The translations under genes were made by a program, and so were the position numbers. DNA of 64,000 nt from NCBI GenBank assembly GCA_043738425.1, contig JAYUGJ010000015.1, positions 51,323-115,322 on the forward strand. The letters run 5' to 3'. Positions 8,430 through 16,739 of this stretch are shown here, one piece after another (position 1 is the first letter of the stretch; each line of letters begins with the position of its first letter). The notes under the pieces were generated by a model. It was not told the DNA's origin, did not search any database, and saw nothing but the letters and a program-made list of their open reading frames with translations. Origin of the DNA: PBB1 sp043738425. GTDB taxonomy: Bacteria; Pseudomonadota; Gammaproteobacteria; Burkholderiales; Burkholderiaceae_C.

Positions 8430-8460
8430 GGCAGCCTGCCACATCACGCCGCAGCAGGCT
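8421..8460. terminator. Hairpin between convergent genes, possible terminator
   Basis: A perfect 9-bp stem (8421-8429 with 8444-8452) includes the stop codon of the DUF808 gene. An alternative 7-bp stem (8433-8439 with 8454-8460) overlaps it, so the two cannot form together. No T-run follows, so intrinsic termination is uncertain; blocking readthrough between convergent genes is the likeliest role. Confidence 0.35.
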
Positions 8461-8470
8461 TGACCACCGT

Positions 8471-8944
8471 TCAGCGCTTGGTGCCGTTGGCCACGATGTC
8501 CACCAGTTCGACCTCGAAGTGCAATGTGGCATGCGGCGGGATGACCGATCCGGCACCGCGTTCGCCGTAGGCAATCGCCGAAGGGCAGGTCAGCCGCGCC
8601 TTGCCGCCGACTTTCATGCGCTGCACGCCTTCGGTCCAGCATGGAATGACGCGGTTCAACGGGAAGCTTGCTGCCTCGCCGCGCTTGTACGAGCTGTCGA
8701 ATTCCTTGCCGTCGGGCAGCGTGCCGCGGTAGTGCACTTTGACGGTGTCGGTGGCGGCCGGGCTGGCACCGGTGCCCTCGGTCAGACTGCGGTAGACCAG
8801 GCCGCTGGCGGTCACGGTGGCACCGGGTTCTTTGGCAGCGGCCGCGGCAGCGGGATCGACCGCCGCGCTGGTTTGCGCCCAGGTGCTGGGCAGGGCGGCG
8901 CACAGGAGTACCGCAACGGCGCTGGCGTGGATGGTGGTTTTCAT
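8471..8944 (-). CDS. Periplasmic FKBP-type peptidyl-prolyl cis-trans isomerase
   Basis: A 157-residue isomerase that should help fold proteins outside the inner membrane. A signal peptide spans 1-23 (MKTTIHASAVAVLLCAALPS, cleaved near TWA). An Ala-rich linker follows, then one FKBP domain with V-K-V-H-Y-R-G-T-L-P-D-G-K-E-F-D-S-S, a flap with V-I-P-C-W-T-E-G-V-Q, and A-I-A-Y-G-E-R-G-A-G-S-V-I-P-P-H-A-T-L. These are FkpA/FklB-type pocket residues. A cysteine-tryptophan pair (C-W-T-E) replaces the commoner G-W; this exported cysteine is unusual. The dimerisation arm of FkpA is missing. Confidence 0.9.
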   Translation of the reverse strand: MKTTIHASAVAVLLCAALPSTWAQTSAAVDPAAAAAAKEPGATVTASGLVYRSLTEGTGASPAATDTVKVHYRGTLPDGKEFDSSYKRGEAASFPLNRVIPCWTEGVQRMKVGGKARLTCPSAIAYGERGAGSVIPPHATLHFEVELVDIVANGTKR

Positions 8945-9090
8945 GGCGAATCTCCAAAAAGGTCGGTGGGCTGGCGGTTGAAAAAAAACGAACCCGTGAC
9001 TATCGCCGTACTGTGCAAGGTGCGTGTTTCAGTGCGTAGCCGATGCGCACCGCCGTGCGGTCCGGTGGCTGCGCGCGGGTGGCGGTCGGC

Positions 9091-10071
9091 ATGACGCTGT
9101 TGCTCGCACCGATGGAAGGGCTGCTCGACCACACGTTGCGCGACATCCTGACGCGCGTGGGCGGCATCGACCGCTGCGTGTCGGAGTTCATCCGGGTGTC
9201 AGGCACGCTGCTGCCCGACCGCGCGTTCGTGCGCGTCATACCCGAACTGCGACATGGCGGGCGTACTTTTGCCGGCGTGCCGGTGCGCGCGCAACTGCTG
9301 GGCTCCGACCCGACCTGTCTGGCTGAAAACGCCGCCAAATTGGCGGCACTGGGGCCGCACGGCATCGACCTCAATTTTGGTTGCCCGGCGAAGACGGTGA
9401 ACCGCCACGGTGGTGGTGCAGCGCTGCTCGATGAGCCAGAGCTGATTGGCCGCATCGTCGGTGCGGTACGGCGTGCAGTGCCGCGCACGATGCCGGTGTC
9501 GGCCAAGATGCGGCTGGGCAATTCATGCGAGCGCCGCATGCTCGAATGCGCGCGGGCGATTGCCGACGCCGGTGCCGATGAATTGGTGGTGCACGCGCGC
9601 ACCAAGGCGCATGGCTACCGGCCACCGGCGTACTGGGAACGCATCGCCGAGATCCGTGCGGTGGTGCGCATACCGGTGGTGGCCAACGGCGAAATCTGGA
9701 GCGTGGCCGATGCGCTGCGCTGTCGTGAGGTGTCGGGATGCACGGCGCTGATGCTCGGTCGCGGCATGGTCAGTGACCCCGGATTGGCGCAGGCGATCGT
9801 CGCCGCAACCCGCGTTGATGCGGGCACTGCCGTACCCAACGCGGCGCTGGCGTGGCATGGCCTGCTGCCGCTGGTGGCCGATTTTTGGGCGCTGGTGTTG
9901 GCCCGCCCCGACCTGGCCGATAAGCACCGCGCAGGCCGCCTCAAACAGTGGCTGCACCACCTGCGCCGCAGCCATCCGCAGGCCGAGGCGGTGTATGGCG
10001 CGGTGCGCAGCATCAACGATCCGGCGTTGGTGGCGCAACACCTGATCGCGTCGCTGCGCCTTGCGGCGTGA
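9091..10071 (+). CDS. dusC: tRNA-dihydrouridine synthase C
   Basis: An FMN-dependent enzyme that reduces uridine in tRNA; DusC modifies U16. The 326-residue protein begins MTLLLAPMEGLLDHTLRDIL, the DusC-type opening. The catalytic cysteine is C98 in DLNFGCPAKTVNRHGGG. FMN-binding residues appear in M-R-L-G, V-H-A-R-T-K-A-H-G-Y and V-V-A-N-G-E-I-W. The specific DusC assignment rests on the G-L-L-D-H start and the HARTKAHGY motif rather than on tests. Frames upstream of 9091 lack support. Confidence 0.92.
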   Translation: MTLLLAPMEGLLDHTLRDILTRVGGIDRCVSEFIRVSGTLLPDRAFVRVIPELRHGGRTFAGVPVRAQLLGSDPTCLAENAAKLAALGPHGIDLNFGCPAKTVNRHGGGAALLDEPELIGRIVGAVRRAVPRTMPVSAKMRLGNSCERRMLECARAIADAGADELVVHARTKAHGYRPPAYWERIAEIRAVVRIPVVANGEIWSVADALRCREVSGCTALMLGRGMVSDPGLAQAIVAATRVDAGTAVPNAALAWHGLLPLVADFWALVLARPDLADKHRAGRLKQWLHHLRRSHPQAEAVYGAVRSINDPALVAQHLIASLRLAA

Positions 10072-10190
10072 GCGAATTGGCATGCCAGCCGCAGCCGCGC
10101 TATTGAGGTGTGACGGCAGGTTACTTTCGGGCATGGCACCGCCAGCGGGGCCGCACAATTTCGAATTAAGTGTCTTTTGGTGCCCGCCAA

Positions 10191-11330
10191 ATGCCCCCAG
10201 CTATTCCGCCGGTCAAAACGTCGCTCGGTATCGAAGAGATGCGCAGCCGTACGCACGTGCTGAACCAACGGCACCGGACGATGCTGTTTTTGGTCGACGG
10301 GCGGCGGCCGCTGAGCGAGGTGCTGGCAATGGCCATGCAAGCCGGCGCGCGCACCTCGCACTTTGAAGATCTGGTGCGCCTGGGGTTGGTGCAACTGGAC
10401 ACCGGTGCATCAACCGCGGAGCCCACGCCAGCGATTGCACGCACTGCCACCGCCAGCGAATATGTAGCGCTCGACCGCGCCGCGCCGACCACCCGCGCTG
10501 CGCCGCTGGCGGTCGAAGGCGACGCGCTGGCCGAGCCCACGCGAATGCCCGCACCTGGCATGCTGACGCCGCCGCAACCGCCAACCCAGCCGCTGCCCAC
10601 CGCGCTGTCTTCACCGCTATCTCTGTCGCCGTCTCTTTCGCAAGCTCTGTCGCAATCTCCGTCGCCCTCCCTGTCGCCAAGCCAAGCAACCCTGGCGCTG
10701 CCAGCCAGCGCGTCGCCGCCACCCGATCCGGCCATCCCACCGACCGCCGCCAAGCGGGCCCGCGCCATGGCGGTTCGTGGCAGCGGGCTGGCGGGCTCGG
10801 CTGCGGCAGCGGCCCAGCCCCACCCGCCCGACGCGGTACCCGGTGCTGCGCACATTGCGCCCGACCGGGTCGCCAGCGCATCGGTCGATATCGACATCAA
10901 CGCACCTGTGCCACCGGCTGCACCCGGCGAAATCCGCCAGCCAGCCGCGACCACGACCACGACCACCGCCCCCAAGCGCGCTGCGCCGCTGGTGTTGCGC
11001 AATGTGCCCGCCGAGGTTTCCAGCCACACCAGCGCTGCCCTGGCGGCCGACGCGGCGGCCGAAGCCGTGCGCCAACAAGTGCGCGACTGTTTGCTCGACA
11101 CCTTGCGTATCGACGCGCCGCTGTATGCCGCAATTACCTTGGTAAGGGTGCGCCGCGCCACGCAAACCAAAGACCTGATCGAGCTGGTGTGGGAGATCGA
11201 GCGTTATCTCGGCACCACACGCAAAAACCACCGCGAGTTGCAAAGCCTGCATCGCGCGCGCGAGTTGCTCGGCATGGGCAACACGCAGTTCGACCTCGAC
11301 ACCCAACCGGGGTTTGCCGACAGCCGGTGA
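10191..11330 (+). CDS. Hypothetical protein with N- and C-terminal conserved regions joined by a Pro/Ser/Ala linker
   Basis: I do not recognise a named family. The 379-residue product has an N-terminal region (about 5-70: TSLGIEEMRSRTHVLNQRHR then TMLFLVDGRRPLSEVLAMA) that looks like a winged-helix fold; similar openings occur in Burkholderiales hypotheticals. A disordered stretch of about 200 residues is rich in Pro, Ala, Ser and Thr, with an L-S-x-S-P-S run encoded by a CTGTCGC-like repeat at 10605-10690. The C-terminal 90 residues are helical (RQQVRDCLLDTLRIDAPLYA). An earlier GTG at 10170 could add seven residues. A regulatory or signalling role is conceivable but unproven. Confidence 0.7.
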   Translation: MPPAIPPVKTSLGIEEMRSRTHVLNQRHRTMLFLVDGRRPLSEVLAMAMQAGARTSHFEDLVRLGLVQLDTGASTAEPTPAIARTATASEYVALDRAAPTTRAAPLAVEGDALAEPTRMPAPGMLTPPQPPTQPLPTALSSPLSLSPSLSQALSQSPSPSLSPSQATLALPASASPPPDPAIPPTAAKRARAMAVRGSGLAGSAAAAAQPHPPDAVPGAAHIAPDRVASASVDIDINAPVPPAAPGEIRQPAATTTTTTAPKRAAPLVLRNVPAEVSSHTSAALAADAAAEAVRQQVRDCLLDTLRIDAPLYAAITLVRVRRATQTKDLIELVWEIERYLGTTRKNHRELQSLHRARELLGMGNTQFDLDTQPGFADSR

Positions 11331-11357
11331 TCCGCGCTGCGCGTCGGCCATCTGCGG

Positions 11358-11438
11358 CATGTCCGGCACGGCCGGCACGTCCAAGATGTCCAGCGCGTCC
11401 GGCGCGTCCAAGATGTCCGACATGTCCGACAAGCCCGC
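11358..11438. repeat. Degenerate 9-bp tandem array
   Basis: Nine consecutive 9-base units share the core GTCC with a variable two-base lead (for example CATGTCCGG, CACGTCCAA, GATGTCCGA). They lie in the 262-base gap between the unknown protein and the BON lipoprotein gene. On the minus strand the array would read as M-S-D or D-I-L-D-like repeats, but no gene is convincing there. Confidence 0.8.
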
Positions 11439-11592
11439 GCGCGACAGGCCGACAGGGTTGACCGATAGGCCGCGTTACGGTGCATGCATCGGGCCAACGC
11501 AGTGATCGATTCGATGCGCTGCTGGCTTGCTGTCAACCCCTGAGGCGTCGAGTGCGGTCTACCGGCCAGCGCCTCGCACCCGGAGAAACACG

Positions 11593-12093
11593 ATGCACAC
11601 ACCACACCGATCGCCACGCCTGTTCACCCCTATCGCGCTGGGCGCATGGCTCGCATTGGCAGCCCTCGCCGGCTGCGACAAACCCGCGGATAAAGGAAAC
11701 CGCAGCGCCGGGCAGGTGCTCGACGGCGCGATTGCGCAAACCTCGAAAAAAGCCGAGGAGATCAAAGACTCGACCGCAAGAGGGATGGAAAAAATCGAAG
11801 ACAAGGCCAAAGACATGGCGCAAGACGTGAAGCAAGGCAGTCAGTCCGCAGCCGACAGCGCCAGCACCGCAGTCAACGATGCGGTCATCAGCACCGAAGT
11901 CAATTCCGGCTTGACCAAAGACGCGAAGTTGAGCGCACTGAAGATCAATGTCGACACGGTGGGCGGGCGGGTGGCGCTGACCGGCACGGCCCCCGACGAG
12001 GCATCGCGCCTGCGTGCAACACAACTCGCGTTGTTGGTCAAAGGCGTGGTCAGTGTCGACAACCGGCTGGTGGTGGCGGCCGAAAAAAAGTGA
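11593..12093 (+). CDS. BON-domain lipoprotein
   Basis: A 166-residue envelope lipoprotein: the signal peptide ends in LAALAGC with the lipidated cysteine at C28. A charged helical stretch (KKAEEIKDSTARGMEKIEDK, then more K/D/Q repeats) is followed by a BON domain at about 95-163 with VNSGLTKDAKLSALKINVDT and GRVALTGTAPDEASRLRATQ. BON domains bind phospholipid membranes, as in OsmY; members are often osmotic or envelope stress proteins. GGAG precedes the ATG by 7 bases. Charged helix repeats resemble LEA proteins. The regulation cannot be read from sequence. Confidence 0.88.
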   Translation: MHTPHRSPRLFTPIALGAWLALAALAGCDKPADKGNRSAGQVLDGAIAQTSKKAEEIKDSTARGMEKIEDKAKDMAQDVKQGSQSAADSASTAVNDAVISTEVNSGLTKDAKLSALKINVDTVGGRVALTGTAPDEASRLRATQLALLVKGVVSVDNRLVVAAEKK

Positions 12094-12145
12094 CCGCCGT
12101 CTGACCGTGCCGGCTGCACCGCATGGTGCGGCCGCGGTCGCCCCC

Positions 12146-13123
12146 TCAGGATGAATTAGCGGCCGACCATGCGCCCAATATCGGCGGCGTGCGGTTCAGC
12201 GCAAACCATTGGCGGTCGATGCGTTGAAAGCCCTCGCTGTTTCCATCTGCAGAGTTGTTTGCAATCGCAGCATCCGGGCCCAGACAGTCCCACCGTTCAA
12301 TCGTGCAGGCAGCACCTGCTGCAGCGTCATGGCGAATCACATTGACCGAGTTCGGCATGCCGTGTCGCAGCCGGTTCGACAACGCGGTACCGGCCTGCGC
12401 GATCACGATGCGCGCGCACTCGGTATCGCCGCCTTCACCCTTTTCAGTGCGCGTTGACGGGGCGCTGGTGGCGTGGAGCGCGCGACCAGGGCACAGCTCG
12501 CGCACATAGGGCAGGTGGATGTGCCCACCCAGCACCACATCGGCACCGGCGGCAGCCCACGCGGCGAGTGCGGCGTCGCTGCCGCGCAGCCGGTGGCGCA
12601 CCTCCGCGCTGCCCTCGACATGCAACGGCTGGTGCACCACCACCACGCGCAGCTGGTTCGGCGCGGCTTTTTGCAAGCGGGCGGCGACCCGCGCCACCTG
12701 CGCGGCCGACACCTCGCCGACCGCGTGCCGATATCGGCGCGTCGTCTTGACGCCGAGCACCAGCAGTCCCGCGCTGTCGTGCACCGGCTCCATCACCGGG
12801 CCGAATTCGCGTTGGTAATTCGCATAGGGAAAAAACAACCGCGTGGCCAGGTTGTAGAGCGGAATGTCGTGGTTGCCAGCAATGCTGATGAATGGCACGC
12901 CGAGGGCGTCAAGGAATCTGCGCGCTGCCGCAAATTGCGCAGGCCGTGCGCGTTGTGTGATGTCGCCTGACAACACCACCAAGTCGGGTGCCAGGTCTTT
13001 AGACAACTGCAACAGCGCGTCCACCACCGGTGCCTGCTCGGTACCGAAATGGGTGTCGGAAATGTGCAGCAGTGTGGTCAAAGGCGTGGCGGCTCGGGGG
13101 CCCAAAGAAAAACAGAAACTCAC
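12146..13123 (-). CDS. Calcineurin-like metallophosphoesterase
   Basis: The binuclear-metal motifs are all present: LLHISDTHFG, VLSGDITQRA, AGNHDI, VVVHQPL and LGGHIHLPY. Order and spacing fit cytoplasmic cyclic-nucleotide phosphodiesterase-like or DNA-repair-like phosphoesterases, such as CpdA. The substrate cannot be fixed. The open frame extends further upstream, antisense of the ATG-based choice; I place the start at GTG 13123 because the DUF1232 gene ends at 13149 and no ATG lies between. A TTG at 13081 is the alternative. About 325 residues. It appears to be the last gene of a Tim44-like/DUF1232/phosphoesterase operon. Confidence 0.85.
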   Translation of the reverse strand: MSFCFSLGPRAATPLTTLLHISDTHFGTEQAPVVDALLQLSKDLAPDLVVLSGDITQRARPAQFAAARRFLDALGVPFISIAGNHDIPLYNLATRLFFPYANYQREFGPVMEPVHDSAGLLVLGVKTTRRYRHAVGEVSAAQVARVAARLQKAAPNQLRVVVVHQPLHVEGSAEVRHRLRGSDAALAAWAAAGADVVLGGHIHLPYVRELCPGRALHATSAPSTRTEKGEGGDTECARIVIAQAGTALSNRLRHGMPNSVNVIRHDAAAGAACTIERWDCLGPDAAIANNSADGNSEGFQRIDRQWFALNRTPPILGAWSAANSS

Positions 13124-13148
13124 CAGCGCGACGTGCGCGCTGGGCCGA

Positions 13149-13454
13149 TCAAGCCGCGCCGTCGGTCTTCGCGCTGGGCCGCCCACCGGCGCGCTGCTCG
13201 GCGTGTTCGCGCACCGCCGCAGGCAGCTTCGACAGCATCCAGCGGATCGCCATCGGCACCAACACGACATCGTCGAGCACGCCGAAAAACGGAATCACAT
13301 CCGGAATCAAATCAATCGGCGACAGCAAATACAACAGCACCAGCGCGGTGCCGCCTTTCAGCCAGCCCGGCGACTGCGGGTGCTGCAGCGCAAACCACAA
13401 CCGGCGCGCATCACCGCGCACCACCAGCCACAACATCGACAAGCGTTTCCACAT
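13149..13454 (-). CDS. DUF1232 (YkvA-like) membrane protein
   Basis: The 101-residue protein contains YLLSPIDLIPDVIPFFGVLD at about 42-61, the diagnostic DUF1232 motif, followed by DVVLVPMAIRWML. Hydrophobic stretches suggest one or two membrane segments. An AAGGAG site precedes the ATG by ten bases. It lies 32 bases downstream of the Tim44-like gene and 25 bases upstream of the phosphoesterase, consistent with an operon. The family has no established function. Confidence 0.9.
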   Translation of the reverse strand: MWKRLSMLWLVVRGDARRLWFALQHPQSPGWLKGGTALVLLYLLSPIDLIPDVIPFFGVLDDVVLVPMAIRWMLSKLPAAVREHAEQRAGGRPSAKTDGAA

Positions 13455-13486
13455 CGCATGAGCTCCTTGCGTTTAATGCACCGCAC

Positions 13487-14434
13487 TCACGCAGTGGGGT
13501 GTGACTGCTGAATGCCGGCAATCGCCCATTCGCGGCTGCCGTCGGTCGGTTTGACCAGGTGCCAAATTTCATCGAACGGCGTTGTCGGGCCCGCGGCATC
13601 TTCCCGAATCAAACCGTGGAAACGCACGCTGACCAGCTGGCGCTCCGCCTCGGACGCTACGTCCAGCACCTGCGCGTCGACGTTGATGACTTCGGTTTGC
13701 TGTGAGTTGACGCCGCGGTCCTGCAAGTCGAGCTTGACCGAGGCATACATCTCGGGCGTGGTGAACTGCCGCAAGTCGTTTAAATCGGCACCGTCATTGG
13801 CCGCTTGCAAGCGGATGAAGATCATCTTCGCGATGCGCTCGAAGCCCGCTTGGTCGAAGCCCACTGGCACGGTGGGCGGACCGGCGAAGGACGCAGTCGC
13901 GGCGGCGGCGGTGGTCGGCACGGCAGCAAGCGATGGTTCACTGCGATCGGCAGCACTCACCTGGGCGGGTGCGCCCGAAGCGGCACCCGCTGCCGAGCCG
14001 ACTCCTGAGAACTGCATACCGTTCGGGGTGGCCAACGGCAGCGACGCCGCGCCGCGCATGCGACCCATCACAAAGCGTATCGCCACGAATGCGACCACCG
14101 CCAACAACGCCATCATCAGGATGTTGGCGAACTCGGCACCCATGCCGAAATGACTCATCAACGCAGCCAACCCCAAGCCCGCGGCCAAACCTGCCAATGG
14201 CCCCATCCACGACCGCTTGGGTGCAGCCGCAGGCGGCGCGCCCGCGGTGGCCAGTGCGGGCGTGGCCTGCGCTGGGCGCGCCGGTGCGGCGTCGGGCGTG
14301 GCGCGATTCGGCATGCTGCGTTGCATGCCCGAGGAGCCACCACCGCCAAAACGTTTGGCGTCGGCATCGGTTGGGGCCATGCCGACGGCGACTGCGGCCA
14401 CCGCCAAAGACAAAGCAACGAGTAGGTTTTTCAT
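13487..14434 (-). CDS. Tim44-like domain membrane protein
   Basis: The 315-residue protein starts MKNLLVALSLAVAAVAVGMA, with GAAGGA seven or so bases upstream of the ATG. It has an export signal, a glycine-rich stretch (RFGGGGSSG), an Ala/Pro-rich linker, and a hydrophobic segment (FANILMMALLAVVAFVAIRF) near 138-157. The C-terminal 130 residues match the Tim44-like fold, with AKMIFIRLQAANDGADLNDL and TPEMYASVKLDLQDRG. The bacterial homologues are inner-membrane proteins of unknown role, related to the mitochondrial import motor subunit. A longer upstream frame lacks support. Confidence 0.88.
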   Translation of the reverse strand: MKNLLVALSLAVAAVAVGMAPTDADAKRFGGGGSSGMQRSMPNRATPDAAPARPAQATPALATAGAPPAAAPKRSWMGPLAGLAAGLGLAALMSHFGMGAEFANILMMALLAVVAFVAIRFVMGRMRGAASLPLATPNGMQFSGVGSAAGAASGAPAQVSAADRSEPSLAAVPTTAAAATASFAGPPTVPVGFDQAGFERIAKMIFIRLQAANDGADLNDLRQFTTPEMYASVKLDLQDRGVNSQQTEVINVDAQVLDVASEAERQLVSVRFHGLIREDAAGPTTPFDEIWHLVKPTDGSREWAIAGIQQSHPTA

Positions 14435-14548
14435 GTCGGGTTCCTTCTTGATTTCGCAACGGCATGCGTCGCTGCGTACGCCGCCGGATGCACAGTACCA
14501 GCCTGGTATTTTCGTGCCCTGAATCTGCGGGTGGGTGGTTGAAATGCA

Positions 14549-14578
14549 AGGCCTACCGGCGGGCCTCGCCGCAGGCCT
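14549..14578. terminator. Imperfect hairpin downstream of glnS
   Basis: Outer 6-bp arms (AGGCCT at 14549-14554 and 14573-14578) and an inner 5-bp stem (CGGCG 14557-14561 with CGCCG 14567-14571) form a GC-rich hairpin 34 bases beyond the glnS stop. No clear T-run follows on the minus strand, so termination is only suggested. Confidence 0.35.
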
Positions 14579-14611
14579 GCAACAAATAGCCAGCGGCAAC
14601 CGGCGTCGAAA

Positions 14612-16555
14612 TCACTTGGCCCAGGTGTCTTTCAGCGTCGCGGTGCGGTTGAACACCGGGCGTGCGGGGGTGTGGTCTTGGCGGTCGGCGACGAAGTAGC
14701 CGTGGCGCTCGAACTGGAAGTGGTTTTCTGGCTGTGCGCTCGCCAGGCCGGGTTCGAGGTAGCCGGTGACGACGCGCCGGCTGAGTGGATTCAATACGCT
14801 CAAAAAATCGCGGCTACCTGCGTCGGGTTGTGCTTCGGTGAACAGGCGGTCGTACAGCCGCACTTCGGCGCTGATCGCGTGGGCTGCGCTGACCCAGGTG
14901 ATCACGCCTTTGACTTTGATGGCGTCGGCGCCGGGCGTGCCGCTTTTGGTGTCGGGCAGCAGCGCGGCGAGCACGGCAGTGACTTCGCCGAGCGCGTTTT
15001 TTTCGCAACCCACGCATTCGATCACGTAGCCGTACTTCAGCCGCGCTCGGCTGCCCGGTTGCGCGACCCCGGCCGCGTCGACGCGCGGCGGGCTGAGTCG
15101 AAAAAAGCCTTTGCTCGGCTGCTCCATGAAGTCTTCGCGCTCGATCCACACCTCGTGCGTCAGCGCGAACTCACGCAGGCCTCGGTCGGGCTGCGCCGGA
15201 TGCACCGGCGCGTGGCACGGCTCGTCGTGCGCGGCGCTACCAAACACTTCGGCGAAATTGACCAGCCTGAGCTTCAACGGGTCCAGCACCGCGCACGCAC
15301 GCGCAGCTTTCGGGTCGAGGTCATCACGCAACGCGATGTCGAGCGAGGCGTACTCGAGCCAGCCGCCTGCCTTGCTCACGCCGCTGCGCTCGGCCAGCAG
15401 CTGCAGGCTTTCCGGCGTGTAGCCACGGCGACGCAGGCCAGCGATGGTCGGCATGCGCGGGTCGTCCCAGCCGAGCACATGGCCGTCGTCTACCAACTGC
15501 TTCAGCTTGCGTTTGCTGGTGACGATGTAGGTCAGATTCAGCCGCGCGAATTCATATTGATGCGGGCGCGGCGGGCTCGTCAGACCGAGGCGGCACAGCG
15601 TGTCGAGCAGCCAGTCGTAGAACGGCCGCTGGTCTTCGAATTCGAGCGTGCAAATGCTGTGGGTGATGTTTTCCAGCGCGTCTTCGATCGGGTGCGCGTA
15701 GGTGTACATCGGGTAGATGCACCAGGTGTCACCGGTGTTGTGGTGGGTGGCGTGCTTGATGCGGTAGAGCGCCGGGTCGCGCATGTTGATGTTCGGCGAC
15801 GCCATATCGATCTTGGCGCGCAGCACGGCAGCGCCGTCGGCCAGCTCGCCCGCCCGCATCTGGCGAAACCGCGTCAGGTTGTCATCGACGCTGCGCTGAC
15901 GGTACGGACTGTCGGTGCCAGGTGTGTTGAAGTCGCCCCGCGTGGCGCGCATCTGGTCGGCGGTTTGCTCGTCGACATACGCCAGGCCCGCTTGAATCAG
16001 TGCTTCGGCGGCGCGGTACATGAAATCAAAATAGTTGCTCGCGTAGTACAGATGGCTGCGCGTCGCAGGCGGCGCATTGGGCTGATTGATGTCGGTCGTC
16101 GGTGCGGTTGCCCGCCAACCAAAGCCCAGCCACTGGACCGCGTCGAGTATCGAGTCGACGTATTCCTGTTCTTCTTTTTCCGGATTCGTGTCGTCGAAAC
16201 GCAGGTGGCAAACGCCTCCATAGTCCCGCGCCAGCCCGAAATTCACACAAATGCTTTTCGCGTGGCCGATGTGCAAGTAGCCGTTCGGCTCGGGCGGGAA
16301 GCGGGTGCGGATGCGCGCGGTATCGATGGGCGCTGCCGCGTGGTGGGCAGCGTCACCGGGCGTGCCGGCAAACCGCCGACCCGCGTAGGTGCCCGCAGCG
16401 AGATCGCGCTCGATGATCTGCCGCAGAAAATGGCTGGGCTTGGCCTCAACAGCTTGCGTCGAACCGGGCGACACGCCGGTTGGTGAGGTGCCACCGGCGG
16501 ATGGCGCACTTGGCGGTGCAGGACTGACAGGCGCGGGGCGCAGAGGTGCGGTCAT
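14612..16555 (-). CDS. glnS: Glutaminyl-tRNA synthetase
   Basis: A class I enzyme that charges tRNA-Gln with glutamine. The ATP-binding motif is HIGH at 95-98 (NGYLHIGHAKS), and the KMSKS-like motif is TSKRK at 346-350. Family hallmarks include RFPPEPNGYL, FDDTNPEKEEQEYVDSI and YDWLLDTLCRLGL. At 647 residues it is about 90 longer than the E. coli enzyme, mainly because of a Pro/Ala/Ser/Thr-rich N-terminal extension of about 40 residues. The catalytic core and both beta-barrel anticodon domains are complete. It diverges from the acyltransferase gene over 184 bases. Confidence 0.97.
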   Translation of the reverse strand: MTAPLRPAPVSPAPPSAPSAGGTSPTGVSPGSTQAVEAKPSHFLRQIIERDLAAGTYAGRRFAGTPGDAAHHAAAPIDTARIRTRFPPEPNGYLHIGHAKSICVNFGLARDYGGVCHLRFDDTNPEKEEQEYVDSILDAVQWLGFGWRATAPTTDINQPNAPPATRSHLYYASNYFDFMYRAAEALIQAGLAYVDEQTADQMRATRGDFNTPGTDSPYRQRSVDDNLTRFRQMRAGELADGAAVLRAKIDMASPNINMRDPALYRIKHATHHNTGDTWCIYPMYTYAHPIEDALENITHSICTLEFEDQRPFYDWLLDTLCRLGLTSPPRPHQYEFARLNLTYIVTSKRKLKQLVDDGHVLGWDDPRMPTIAGLRRRGYTPESLQLLAERSGVSKAGGWLEYASLDIALRDDLDPKAARACAVLDPLKLRLVNFAEVFGSAAHDEPCHAPVHPAQPDRGLREFALTHEVWIEREDFMEQPSKGFFRLSPPRVDAAGVAQPGSRARLKYGYVIECVGCEKNALGEVTAVLAALLPDTKSGTPGADAIKVKGVITWVSAAHAISAEVRLYDRLFTEAQPDAGSRDFLSVLNPLSRRVVTGYLEPGLASAQPENHFQFERHGYFVADRQDHTPARPVFNRTATLKDTWAK

Positions 16556-16739
16556 GGCGTAAGTGGTAGGGCGACGGCTGGCGCAGCGCCGGTTGCAGCA
16601 ATGCGAAATTATCTCTCGCGACCTGCTGTTGGAGGCCCGGTTTCGTGGCGTGCGTCACGCCGGTTTCGGCGGCGCCGAGTGGCCGTGCGGAGCGGGCAAT
16701 ACACTCGCGGCGCTTCGTCAACTGCGATCTATCGATTCG

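Noticed and set aside
10617..11432. Minus-strand frame with Met-Ser-Asp repeats over the 9-bp array
   Set aside because: It lies antisense to the gene at 10191 and the repeat explains the apparent motif. No ribosome site is visible.
14672..16486. 604-codon open frame antisense to glnS
   Set aside because: It mirrors a GC-rich gene in the opposite strand with Arg/Ala/Gln-rich nonsense composition, no ribosome site and no family motif, whereas GlnRS on the other strand is beyond doubt.
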